Below, piece by piece: positions 16,731 to 24,907 of a DNA stretch of 64,000 bases (positions within the stretch are counted from its first letter, which is position 1; every line of letters starts with the position of its first letter). Source of the DNA: Clostridia bacterium (GTDB lineage: Bacteria; Bacillota; Clostridia; Oscillospirales; Acutalibacteraceae); the NCBI GenBank assembly GCA_017548045.1, contig JAFYNR010000022.1, positions 19,765 through 83,764 of the forward strand, given 5' to 3'. The translations under genes were made by a program, and so were the position numbers. The notes beneath the pieces were generated by a model. The model was not told where the DNA came from, ran no database searches, and was given only the letters and a program-made list of their open reading frames with translations.

Positions 16731-17945
16731 ATGAAAAGAACACTGAAAACATTGCTCGCACTTATGCTTGCAGCGGTAACGGTTATGACCTGCACGGCAG
16801 CCTTTGCGGCAGAAGAAAACGGCAAACTCTTATGGGAATATTATGATTCGGAATACACCTATGACATTGCGGGCGAAATCACAACAGGTGTCAACACTCT
16901 CACCTCTCCCGAGGATTCATACTATTTCTGCTACGAATTCAACGTTGAAGAAAGCGGTTACTACACCATAGGCTTCTCAGATCATAGATTTGACGGATGG
17001 ATAGGTATACCCGAAGAAATCAACGGCTTTACTGCAAAAAACGAGGCTGAGTATCTTTTTTACTCGGGCTACGGCGAGCCGTCAAAATATACCTATAAGC
17101 TTGATGAGGGCAAAACCTACATCTGCTTTGATGCATACACTCAGTTTGAAAACGAGGAATTTGAGATAATTTATCAGGGCGAAACTGTAGAATCAATAGA
17201 ATACGAAGGCAGTCTGCTTCTTAACCGCGACATTTATTTTTATGACGAAACCTGCGATATTTACGCCGATGCTTCGGTAACGTTTTCATCGGGCAACACA
17301 ACAATTTTTTCTTACATCTGTGCAACGGCACCCGATGAATACAAAGAAGGTACAAACACCTTCAGATACTCTTACTTCGGTGAAAGCGTTGATTTTGAAG
17401 CCGATGTGATTTTTATTACGGAAATAATCAAGGACGTTGAAATATCAAACCTTGAGGATTATCTTAACGCAAAAATATATTACGACGGACACGATATGTG
17501 TCTGCCTGTGGGCGAAACCGTAACATTTACCTTCAGTGACGGAAGCAAAGCCGAATCTGTCTACTATGAATACGGTGAAAATTACGTAACTCTTCCCGAC
17601 GGAAGCGAAATTTACTATTACATCTACACCCTGGATGACGGTTACGGCAACATCACTCTTTACGTTGACTCGGCAGGCGAAACCATCAAAGCCTTTGACT
17701 GCGAAGAAACAAAGGCTTCCACGGACGAAAACCTTCTGACCCTTCTGAACAACGAAAAATACAACCTCAGCAAAGTTTCAAAGTATATCAGACAGTCACT
17801 CATCGCTTTGCTGGATTGTGACAGCTTCGAAGAATTGACGGACTACGGCTTCGGTGAATGGGGTTACAATATTCAGATTGCAACCGAATATTTTTTAAGC
17901 CTTTTCGCTGAAATCACAAGTCTCATATACTTTTATGTAAGATAA
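16731..17945 (+). CDS. Secreted acidic, Tyr-rich protein of unknown function
   Basis: A 404-residue protein not recognised. A clear signal peptide (positive KRTLK start, hydrophobic core, cleavage after TAAFA at about residue 26) directs export; there is no acceptable lipobox. The mature part is acidic, rich in Tyr, Glu and Asp, and looks beta-strand-rich, with runs such as GYYTIGFSDH and YTYKLDEGKTYICFDAYT that resemble bacterial pre-peptidase or carbohydrate-binding-like sandwiches; no catalytic motif stands out. AGGAGG lies eight bases before the ATG. It is transcribed alone, divergent from the pseudouridine synthase gene, from an extended -10 promoter preceded by phased TTACA repeats that may bind a PhoP-type regulator. 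Confidence 0.75.
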   Translation: MKRTLKTLLALMLAAVTVMTCTAAFAAEENGKLLWEYYDSEYTYDIAGEITTGVNTLTSPEDSYYFCYEFNVEESGYYTIGFSDHRFDGWIGIPEEINGFTAKNEAEYLFYSGYGEPSKYTYKLDEGKTYICFDAYTQFENEEFEIIYQGETVESIEYEGSLLLNRDIYFYDETCDIYADASVTFSSGNTTIFSYICATAPDEYKEGTNTFRYSYFGESVDFEADVIFITEIIKDVEISNLEDYLNAKIYYDGHDMCLPVGETVTFTFSDGSKAESVYYEYGENYVTLPDGSEIYYYIYTLDDGYGNITLYVDSAGETIKAFDCEETKASTDENLLTLLNNEKYNLSKVSKYIRQSLIALLDCDSFEELTDYGFGEWGYNIQIATEYFLSLFAEITSLIYFYVR

Positions 17946-17976
17946 GCCTATTGAAAAATCTGCACTTTTATGTTAG

Positions 17977-18012
17977 AGTGAACGGTAGAAATACCGTTCA
18001 CTTTATTTTTTT
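17977..18012 (+). terminator. Intrinsic terminator
   Basis: A perfect 11-bp stem (AGTGAACGGTA / TACCGTTCACT) with a GAAA tetraloop, followed by TTATTTTTTT. Confidence 0.9.
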
Positions 18013-18024
18013 GGAGTAGTGTAT

Positions 18025-18918
18025 ATGAAAAAATATTTTGCTTTTGTTCTTGTAATATCCATGGTTTTTCTCTGTGCCTGCACAGGAAATGATACGGGCG
18101 AAACAACCGTAACAACCTCTGCCGTTCAGACAACATTGGAAAGCGAAAAAGTAATTATTTCAGAATGGGACACAGACCTTCTGCCTGCGGATTTTCCCGC
18201 ACCGCCCGAGGGTACCTATAATTTTGAAATCGCAAAAGGAAATCATCTGACAGATGCAAGCGATTATGCTTCCGACTGGGTGAGAATAAGATTCACCTGC
18301 CCTTACGTTAACTTTTTCAATTTCACAAACAGTCTGATTGAAAACGGCTACAAAGGCAGAACCCGTACGGTTGAAGAAACGGATAATATCTATTACAGAA
18401 ACGGCGTTCACGGCTACTGGCAAAACGGAACAAACATCATAAAGGTAAACAGTTCACACCTTGAAGGCGGAGTTCTGACAGTGATAATGGACGTTGTTCC
18501 CTGCACAAAAGGTCTGCCCGAAAAGCTTCTTGAGTTCTTCCCCGATTTTGACGGATACTGTGTGGGACCCGGACTCTATTGCGGTCACGATGCAAGCCTG
18601 GAATCCGTATCGACCACACCCGGCGATAATCTTAACCCCAACTGGCACTGGGAATTTCTCTGCACGGGCAACGCCGGCAATGCTTTTATCGGCGTAACCG
18701 AGGAGCAATTTGACGAATACTGCGATCTTCTGGGTGAAGCGAAATTCAGCGGACCCATCGGCATTTCAACGGTTGACGGCTTTGAGGTCACCACCGTTGA
18801 CACCGTCAAGGATATTGACGGCACAACCTACGGTGCATATATGATTTACAACCCCGACCTTATGATTCTTGAATTCGGCTTTACCAATAATCCGACGCTT
18901 ATAACAAAAGACTATTAA
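18025..18918 (+). CDS. Lipoprotein of unknown function
   Basis: A 297-residue lipoprotein not otherwise recognised. Signal peptide KKYFAFVLVISMVFLCAC with the lipidated Cys at residue 19 (LCAC), then a Thr-rich linker (TGETTVTTSAVQTT) typical of surface lipoproteins in this group. The folded part contains two similar-looking stretches of aromatic and acidic residues (WVRIRFTCPYVNF, WHWEFLCTG) and three or four further Cys, but no known motif. The ATG at 18025 is chosen over the GTG at 18019 because GGAG is nine bases from it. It sits directly behind the terminator of the preceding secreted protein and ends at a bidirectional terminator. Confidence 0.75.
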   Translation: MKKYFAFVLVISMVFLCACTGNDTGETTVTTSAVQTTLESEKVIISEWDTDLLPADFPAPPEGTYNFEIAKGNHLTDASDYASDWVRIRFTCPYVNFFNFTNSLIENGYKGRTRTVEETDNIYYRNGVHGYWQNGTNIIKVNSSHLEGGVLTVIMDVVPCTKGLPEKLLEFFPDFDGYCVGPGLYCGHDASLESVSTTPGDNLNPNWHWEFLCTGNAGNAFIGVTEEQFDEYCDLLGEAKFSGPIGISTVDGFEVTTVDTVKDIDGTTYGAYMIYNPDLMILEFGFTNNPTLITKDY

Positions 18919-18924
18919 AAAATT

Positions 18925-18954
18925 CAGGCTGACTCGCATAAACGAGTCAGCCTG
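18925..18954. terminator. Bidirectional terminator
   Basis: A 12-bp perfect stem (CAGGCTGACTCG / CGAGTCAGCCTG, loop CATAAA) between convergent genes, A-rich on one side and T-rich on the other. Confidence 0.85.
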
Positions 18955-18957
18955 TTG

Positions 18958-20364
18958 TTATTCCGCAACTACCGTTACTATACTTTTTGCAGGGAGATTT
19001 ATTTTTCCCTGCATTTTTTCGGTTGATATTTTCTCGAAGCTGCGCGTTGCATCCGTAACACGGATTTCAGACGGCGAAAGGCATCCGTAAAGCCTTATAT
19101 CCTGCAGATTTTCGTCATTGTTGACAAGCACCAGAACGGTTTTTTCTCCGTCGGTAAACGCAGTCGAGGCAACCTTGCTGTTATACTCAAGGCTGTCCAT
19201 AACGTCAACCCTTACCATGCCCTGCTCTATAAAATTTGCAAAATGCTTGTAGGCATAGTATCTGCTGTAAACAACGAGTTTACCGTCCTTGATTTCCATA
19301 AGGCCGTCACCGTTTACCGCGGTCCAGCTTTGCCAGGAAACCGCATTCATAAGGTTCAGATCCTGAATAATGATGTTTGCCATATAGAGTCCGCTGTCAA
19401 TTATCGTTGAATCGATTGTCAGCGGTAATTCACACCATTCGCTCATTTCCAGCTTTTTATCGGGATACTGAGTTGCGAATTTGTTGCCCACCTCGGTTTT
19501 CAGATTGATATTATTGTCAATCCAATAGCTGTGGCCGCTGTAATATTCGCAGAAGCCGCTGAGAATTTCACTTTCAAAAAACTTATCTATGTATTCATAA
19601 TACCCGGGTGAAAGCTCACCGCTTTCGGGACCGTTGAGCTTGTAGGGAGAATTGCGCTTCTGCATTTCAAGTGCAAAAAGTTCAAGCAATTCAACGGTTT
19701 CCTCCGCCGTGTAGTGGCAGCCCTCCTGACCGACCCAATCACCGCCCCACGACCACTGAGGCTCGTTTATGGGTGAAATTGCGGTTACGGGGTAGCCCTG
19801 CGCCACAAACCAATCCGCTATTGTGAGAACGTAGTCAACAAACGCACCGTAATTCTCTTTCGGAAGATTGGATGCATATTCGGTAAGGCCGCCCGATGCG
19901 TGACCGCTTGCCGTCATCGAAAAATGGGGACTGTTGCAGAAAAGAATAACCTCTTTCGCACCGTATTCCACTGCCATATCAAGCATTCTCCGGGCGTTGG
20001 CATCACGGGTAAAATCGTATTCATAAACTCCCGTTTCTTCGTTCAGAACAAAGAAGCTTTCGGTTCGCCTGTTGGGGTCACCTATGCGACAACGGGAATT
20101 TTCTTTTTCTCCGCCGCCGATGTTGTAGCGGTAAATATCAAGACCGAGGCCCGTTTCATCGTCATAAAGAAGCCTTGCAATTTCTCTTGCGGTTTCTTCG
20201 TTATCAATCGTCTGCGACCACCAGGCGGAGCTTGTGCCGAAGCCTTCAAAGGTCTGATGCTTCACAAACTTATTCACCCCGATCGTCTGATTTTTTTCTG
20301 ATGTAAAAACCGAAAAAGCGAATGCCTGAAGCCAGGCAAGAACAATGCAGATGTATTTTATCAT
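18958..20364 (-). CDS. Secreted glycoside hydrolase family 30 enzyme
   Basis: A 468-residue glycosidase with an N-terminal signal peptide (residues 1 to about 22, YICIVLAWLQAFAFSVF). It opens FEGFGTSSAWWSQ, the pattern of GH30 endo-beta-1,6-galactanases, and continues with RYNIGGGE, FCNSPHFSMTASG and the acid/base Glu in ISPINEPQWSWGG; the nucleophile Glu lies in the LEMSEWCEL segment. A C-terminal beta-sandwich (from about 385) completes the usual GH30 fold. The enzyme should cut beta-linked galactan or a related plant or host glycan outside the cell. GGGGGAGTG precedes the ATG. It is transcribed divergently from a YhcH/NanQ-like gene, suggesting joint sugar use. Substrate is inferred from sequence similarity only. 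Confidence 0.85.
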   Translation of the reverse strand: MIKYICIVLAWLQAFAFSVFTSEKNQTIGVNKFVKHQTFEGFGTSSAWWSQTIDNEETAREIARLLYDDETGLGLDIYRYNIGGGEKENSRCRIGDPNRRTESFFVLNEETGVYEYDFTRDANARRMLDMAVEYGAKEVILFCNSPHFSMTASGHASGGLTEYASNLPKENYGAFVDYVLTIADWFVAQGYPVTAISPINEPQWSWGGDWVGQEGCHYTAEETVELLELFALEMQKRNSPYKLNGPESGELSPGYYEYIDKFFESEILSGFCEYYSGHSYWIDNNINLKTEVGNKFATQYPDKKLEMSEWCELPLTIDSTIIDSGLYMANIIIQDLNLMNAVSWQSWTAVNGDGLMEIKDGKLVVYSRYYAYKHFANFIEQGMVRVDVMDSLEYNSKVASTAFTDGEKTVLVLVNNDENLQDIRLYGCLSPSEIRVTDATRSFEKISTEKMQGKINLPAKSIVTVVAE

Positions 20365-20421
20365 CTCACTCCCCCTTTTGTTTCAGTTTATCATCAATGA
20401 TTTTGCGTGTCAATTAAAATA

Positions 20422-20449
20422 TTGACTTTTCAAAGTAAAGATATATAAT
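20422..20449 (+). promoter_or_regulatory. Promoter of the YhcH-like gene
   Basis: TTGACT (20422-20427), 16-base spacer, TATAAT (20444-20449). The coding start is 29 bases downstream. Confidence 0.7.
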
Positions 20450-20478
20450 TGAATTATCAAATCCGAGGAGATGTATTT

Positions 20479-20919
20479 ATGATTTTTGATACTGCGAAAA
20501 ATCTTGCGCTTTATAACGGTTTCAACCCTGCTTTCGGGAAAATAGCCGAATTCATCGAAAACAACGACCTTAAAGCCCTTGAATGCGGAAGCTATGACGT
20601 TGCCGAGGGAATCAAGGTAAGCATTTCGGAATACGAGCCTGCAAACGGCGGAGATTTTGAAGCGCACAGAGATTTTCACGACCTTCAGCTTGCAATTACG
20701 GGTGAAGAAGCAATCGACGTTCTTCCCATTGAATTTGCAAGAAACTCAACAGGCTACAAGCCCGACATTGAATTCTTCACACAGCAGACCGCGGCCGCAA
20801 CACGGGTTGCACTGACGGAAGGAACTTTTGCATTCCTTGCTCCTGCAGATACTCACAAGCCCTGCATCAGAATGGGTACGGACAAAATCAAAAAAGCCGT
20901 TTTCAAAATCAAAATATAA
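20479..20919 (+). CDS. YhcH/YjgK/YiaL (DUF386) family protein, NanQ-like
   Basis: A 146-residue single-domain protein of the YhcH/YjgK/YiaL family, to which the sialic acid anomerase NanQ and EbgC belong. The conserved metal-site region is visible as EAHRDFHDLQ (about residues 64-73), then Glu in TGEEAIDVLP and a late His in FLAPADTHKP. Members open or mutarotate sugar rings before catabolism. GAGGAG eight bases upstream fixes the ATG at 20479. It faces away from the GH30 gene, which fits a role in processing the sugar released by it; no other sialic acid genes are near, so sialate as substrate is not supported. Confidence 0.85.
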   Translation: MIFDTAKNLALYNGFNPAFGKIAEFIENNDLKALECGSYDVAEGIKVSISEYEPANGGDFEAHRDFHDLQLAITGEEAIDVLPIEFARNSTGYKPDIEFFTQQTAAATRVALTEGTFAFLAPADTHKPCIRMGTDKIKKAVFKIKI

Positions 20920-20925
20920 AGCTGA

Positions 20926-20955
20926 CGTCACCTGCGAAGAAAAAAGCAGGTGACG
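20926..20955. terminator. Bidirectional terminator overlapping a gene end
   Basis: A 10-bp stem (CGTCACCTGC / GCAGGTGACG) around an A-rich loop. It encodes the last codons of the convergent membrane protein gene. Confidence 0.7.
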
Positions 20956-21653
20956 CTTTGTTTGTAGTAGGGAATAACGTAAAATGCCGGCAAAACCAAC
21001 AGACAAAGCAAAAACCAGGGCAGAAAGCTCAGCTTGAAAAGAAAAATCTCCGCCACACAGTCCTTGGTTCTTCTGACGCTTTCTCTTATGGCATCCGCAG
21101 GCGTAAAATCCTTGTAGCAGGCAAGAAAAAACATTGCCTTTGAGTATCGCTGAATAAAAATCAGCCAGAAAACAAGACCTGATATTCCGAGCAGAACAAT
21201 ACCTGCCGTTACGGTGAAAGCCGCATTGACGCTGACATCGGTAATTCTTATCTGAAAAAGCAGCATAAGCCAAAGGCACACGGGAATTGCCTCAAAAAAC
21301 AAAAGCCAGAATGTTCTGACAGCGAAAAGCCTTACGGATAAATCGCAGGCCTTTAGTCCGCCGTCAAAGCCGATTTGCGGCTTCGTGCCGTACCTTGTTC
21401 CTCTTGCAAGAAGAATATGCTTCACCTGAAGCGCAAGACTGATAGGACTCACCACCGCTACGAAAACAGGCAGTGTAACAACCGCAACAGCAGGAAGAAT
21501 ACCGTTGTTTTCAACTGCAAAAAATCTGTTCAGAATTCCGTTACACAGAGAGAAAAACACCAAAGCCGTAAAGCCTGCACAAAACAGCGGAAGTATTTTT
21601 CCGTATGCGCCGCAAATGGCAGACCTTGCGGAAAGCTTTATTCTTGAATTCAT
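20928..21653 (-). CDS. Membrane protein of unknown function
   Basis: A 241-residue protein not firmly recognised, with about five or six membrane spans (for instance residues 19-40, ILPLFCAGFTALVFFSLC, and TAGIVLLGISGLVFWLIFI). A cytoplasmic segment with SKAMFFLACYKDFTPADAIRESVRRTKD recalls the conserved loop of DUF975-like integral membrane proteins, where a short helix with alternating charges precedes the last spans, but the match is loose. The last residues (CFFLRR) are encoded by the arm of the terminator hairpin. It is downstream of the secreted hydrolase gene on the same strand, with a hairpin between. Confidence 0.6.
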   Translation of the reverse strand: MNSRIKLSARSAICGAYGKILPLFCAGFTALVFFSLCNGILNRFFAVENNGILPAVAVVTLPVFVAVVSPISLALQVKHILLARGTRYGTKPQIGFDGGLKACDLSVRLFAVRTFWLLFFEAIPVCLWLMLLFQIRITDVSVNAAFTVTAGIVLLGISGLVFWLIFIQRYSKAMFFLACYKDFTPADAIRESVRRTKDCVAEIFLFKLSFLPWFLLCLLVLPAFYVIPYYKQSVTCFFLRR

Positions 21654-21677
21654 TCAATCACCACAAAAAAAAACAAA

Positions 21678-21703
21678 ATCGGGAAGCATCTGCGCTTCCC
21701 GAT
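21678..21703. terminator. Intrinsic terminator
   Basis: A 10-bp stem (ATCGGGAAGC / GCTTCCCGAT, loop ATCTGC) with T-rich tracts in both directions. It separates the secreted hydrolase gene from the membrane protein gene downstream. Confidence 0.8.
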
Positions 21704-21735
21704 TATTTTTTTGCTTTTTCGATTAATTATGCGCT

Positions 21736-23286
21736 TTACAGACCGATTACTTCTCTGCACTTGTCAAGAACAGCAAAAATTCTGTCGGTTACAGGCATAA
21801 CGTATTTTTCAAATTTATTGTAGAAAGAATCCCCTTCTTCGTATTCGGGTGCAACAGCACCTTCCGCAAAGTTACCCATGGGGAACATTCTGAGGTTGGG
21901 CTTATCATTCTGAAGGAACTGGGTATATGCGGGATTTGACCATACGTCGTAATATTCATCCGCATACATAAACCAATAATACATCTCCATTATACCGTCG
22001 TGAGCGTTTGAATGAAGCATATCCTTGATGAACCAGGTGTGTTCGGGAAGAATACAGGTTGACGCATCAATCACGCCGTCGGGTGAAAGGTGATTATGAC
22101 CGCAATCCGTGCAAGCCTGCACGTAATCTTCACCGAGAGTTTCGTTGAGAGGTGCAACGGTTGCGCCTGCGGATGCGTACTTTGTATCAACGGTTGCGTC
22201 GCTGTTGTTGTTGAGCGATTCAACGAGAGGCGTTCTCTGGATATTGTAGCCTGCAACAATCATAATTCTGACACCGTTATCGATTGCTTCGTTGAGTATC
22301 TCATCTGCTCTGCACTGAATCTGATAATGGTAATAATCAGCCTTTGCAATAAGACCTGCCTGAGTTTCGGGGTCAAGGTTGATTGCCTTTGCGGATTCAT
22401 ATGAGCAGTCGGGAACAAAAGCCCAGAGACCGAGAAGCGTACCGAAAACGGGAGTAAGAAGCTCATCAAAAACTCTTTCCTGCAGGTTTTCGAGAATATC
22501 GTCGGCAAAACCGTAAACAAGGTCTACAAGACCGCTGTAATAAAGCATATTGAAGAGTGCCCAGAGTGCGGTATCGCCTGCTGTAAAGGGAGGATAGCCG
22601 TCGGTTGCATACTCAAGAAGGGCTCTTTCATCAAGGGCCAGCTTTCTGTTGAGCAAATCACCTGCAACATCCGTGCCGAGGAGAGGACAGCTCTGGAAAA
22701 TACAGGCATCAACATCCTTATGACCATATTCATTGAAGTAAGCAAGAGTAACAACGCCACCCATTGAAGATGCACGGAAGTTAACCTTATCGTGACCCGT
22801 AAGGTTTTTTACGTGCTGAACAAAATCGTCAAGCTGACCTGCAACCTCAACGGGGTCAAGTCGCCAGTCATAGTGGAAATAATACTGATAGTCCCTGCCG
22901 TGCTCCGTTTCGGTAGGAAGCTCGATTACAACGTCAACGTTGGGCAGAGAGTTACCGTCGCCGTCAAGCGCCATGGCACCCATAGCATCGTTTACCGCAT
23001 CGATGAGGCTGTCACCGAAGCTGTCGTAATCCTTGAAAAGAATCAAGCCGAAAAGAGAGGGTACAAGCTTGAGCACAAGGGTGATAATCGTATCCGTTGC
23101 AGGTCTGAAAAGAGTTTTTTCATTTTCAGCACCGGGGTTTTCGTAAATATCGGTGTTGCCCAGAGGCCCTACGTAAATCGTGGGAAGCACTCCGCAGTCG
23201 CAGGCTCCGTCAGCCGCAACTGCCGCAGGTGAAACAACCGTTAAAATCATTACAACCGAAAGAATAACCGCAATAAATTTTTTCAT
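21736..23286 (-). CDS. Secreted alpha/beta hydrolase (LCAT/lipase-like)
   Basis: A 516-residue exported protein: signal peptide FIAVILSVVMILTVVSPAAVA with cleavage near residue 24, then a CDCG motif. The region from about residue 120 reads as an alpha/beta hydrolase: YFHYDWRLDP, VKNLTGHDKVNF and a nucleophile elbow ASSMGG (Ser where lipases have GxSxG, with Ala for the first Gly), as in lecithin:cholesterol acyltransferase relatives. A late LSPDGVIDASTC and HSNAHDG may supply Asp and His. Two extra Cys pairs (CTDCGH) suggest a structural site. Likely acts on lipid or ester outside the cell. AAGGA nine bases upstream favours the ATG at 23286. Specific substrate unknown. Confidence 0.7.
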   Translation of the reverse strand: MKKFIAVILSVVMILTVVSPAAVAADGACDCGVLPTIYVGPLGNTDIYENPGAENEKTLFRPATDTIITLVLKLVPSLFGLILFKDYDSFGDSLIDAVNDAMGAMALDGDGNSLPNVDVVIELPTETEHGRDYQYYFHYDWRLDPVEVAGQLDDFVQHVKNLTGHDKVNFRASSMGGVVTLAYFNEYGHKDVDACIFQSCPLLGTDVAGDLLNRKLALDERALLEYATDGYPPFTAGDTALWALFNMLYYSGLVDLVYGFADDILENLQERVFDELLTPVFGTLLGLWAFVPDCSYESAKAINLDPETQAGLIAKADYYHYQIQCRADEILNEAIDNGVRIMIVAGYNIQRTPLVESLNNNSDATVDTKYASAGATVAPLNETLGEDYVQACTDCGHNHLSPDGVIDASTCILPEHTWFIKDMLHSNAHDGIMEMYYWFMYADEYYDVWSNPAYTQFLQNDKPNLRMFPMGNFAEGAVAPEYEEGDSFYNKFEKYVMPVTDRIFAVLDKCREVIGL

Positions 23287-23397
23287 TCCATTCATTCCTT
23301 TTTGTGGCGGTACGCCCTTTTTTATTCAGTTTACCATAAACTTTCTGAATAAACAACCTATAAATTTTCATTATTTCTATATTTTTTAATTATATTA

Positions 23398-23427
23398 TTG
23401 CAAACATATGCAGTTTTGTGGTACAAT
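23398..23427 (+). promoter_or_regulatory. Promoter of the yfcC-trkH operon
   Basis: TTGCAA (23398-23403), 18-base spacer, TACAAT (23422-23427) preceded by TG-G, an extended -10. Coding starts 25 bases later. Confidence 0.55.
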
Positions 23428-23451
23428 ACCCGAAACGAGAGGATGATTTAT

Positions 23452-24894
23452 TTGACAGAAACAGAAAACAAACAGGCAGGTCTGAAAATAAATAAAAAGA
23501 CCGTAATTCTCATTTGTGTTCTGCTTGCGGCAATTATGGCATTTGCAGGCGTGCTTACTCAGGTGCTTCCCAGAGGCGTTTACGAAACCGATGCGGAAGG
23601 CGCAATAATCAACGGCACTTACACACAGATTGAAGATAAGCTCCCCATATGGAAAATCTTCCTTGCACCCATTCTTGTTTTCGGCTCCGAAACGGCACTG
23701 ACGGGTGTGGGAATAATTCTGATTATAACGCTCATAGGCGGAACCTTCCTCATTCTTGACAAATGCGGTGTTCTCAAATACATAATGGCGGCAATAATCG
23801 AAAAATTCGGCAAACGCAAATACCTTCTTCTCAACCTTATGATTCTTGTATGTATGGTGCTCAGCTCAACGGCAGGCATACTTGAAGAATCCGTCACCCT
23901 TGTGCCTATTGCGGTTGCAATATCCCTTGCACTGGGCTGGGACTCGTTTGTGGGGCTTGGTATGAGCCTTATTGCGGTTGCCTTCGGCTTCACTGCCGCA
24001 ACCTTCAACCCCTTCAATGTTGTTACCGTTCAGAAAATGGCAGGTATCCCCGTCTTTTCGGGTACGGGATACAGAATAATCGTTTTCATAGTTGTTTATC
24101 TCGTGCTTGCGGGATTTATGACGCTTTATGCAAAAAAAATCGAAAAAAATCCGCAGAAATCATTGTGCTACGAAACGGACATTGCCCTGCGTGAAAAATA
24201 TAATCTCGACGACAGCATTGCCGTACTCAGTAACCCTCAGATTAAAAAGGCTTCAAAAGCATTTATCTGCTGCCTCGGCGGCGTGCTTGTATGCATAATT
24301 GCAGACTTTGTTCTCGGTGCGGAAGGCGGCATATCGCTGCCCGGTATGGCAATCCTTTTCTTCACGGGCGGAATGCTGGCAGGTAAATTCTCCGGAATGA
24401 ACGGCAAGCAGCTTCTCAAAGAATTCGGAGAGGGCATCAAAACCGTTGCCCCTATCATTCCCATTATCCTCATAATTCTTTCCATCACGTACATTCTTGA
24501 TGAAGGAAACATCATCCCCACTATTCTAAACTACGTTTACAATCTTATCAGCGGCCTTTCACCGTATTGGGCAATGCTGATGCTTTTTGCATTCATAGTA
24601 ATTCTTGAATTCTTCGTAGGCAGCGGCACCGCAAAAGCATTCCTCGTTATGCCTATTGTTCTTCCCCTTGCGGATATGGTAAACGTAACCCGTCAGAGTG
24701 TTACTCTTGCATTCTGCCTGGGCGACGGCTTCACAAATCTGCTTTACCCCACAAGCGGTATAATGATAATCGCAATCGGCCTTGTAAACATTTCATACGG
24801 CAAATGGCTTAAGTTTTCCTGGAAGCTTTTCGCTCTTGAGGGAATTGCCTCCGTTGCGCTTATGCTTACTGCCGTGGCGATTAATTACGCATAA
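23452..24894 (+). CDS. YfcC-family carrier (DcuC/C4-dicarboxylate anion-like)
   Basis: A 480-residue polytopic membrane protein with about twelve spans, first at residues 15-35 (VILICVLLAAIMAFAGVL). The family blocks LTGVGIILIITLIGGTFLIL, STAGILEESVTLVPI, NPFNVVTVQKMAGIP and, near the end, FVGSGTAKAFLVMPI and NLLYPTSGIMIIA are those of the YfcC/DcuC group of anaerobic carboxylate or amino-acid carriers. Substrate not readable. The TTG at 23452 is preferred because GAGAGG lies nine bases upstream, while the ATG at 23443 directly abuts that site. It is the first gene of a five-gene operon with a phosphoesterase, an MFS transporter and the Trk potassium system. Confidence 0.8.
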   Translation: MTETENKQAGLKINKKTVILICVLLAAIMAFAGVLTQVLPRGVYETDAEGAIINGTYTQIEDKLPIWKIFLAPILVFGSETALTGVGIILIITLIGGTFLILDKCGVLKYIMAAIIEKFGKRKYLLLNLMILVCMVLSSTAGILEESVTLVPIAVAISLALGWDSFVGLGMSLIAVAFGFTAATFNPFNVVTVQKMAGIPVFSGTGYRIIVFIVVYLVLAGFMTLYAKKIEKNPQKSLCYETDIALREKYNLDDSIAVLSNPQIKKASKAFICCLGGVLVCIIADFVLGAEGGISLPGMAILFFTGGMLAGKFSGMNGKQLLKEFGEGIKTVAPIIPIILIILSITYILDEGNIIPTILNYVYNLISGLSPYWAMLMLFAFIVILEFFVGSGTAKAFLVMPIVLPLADMVNVTRQSVTLAFCLGDGFTNLLYPTSGIMIIAIGLVNISYGKWLKFSWKLFALEGIASVALMLTAVAINYA

Positions 24895-24907
24895 AAAGGT
24901 GACGCTT

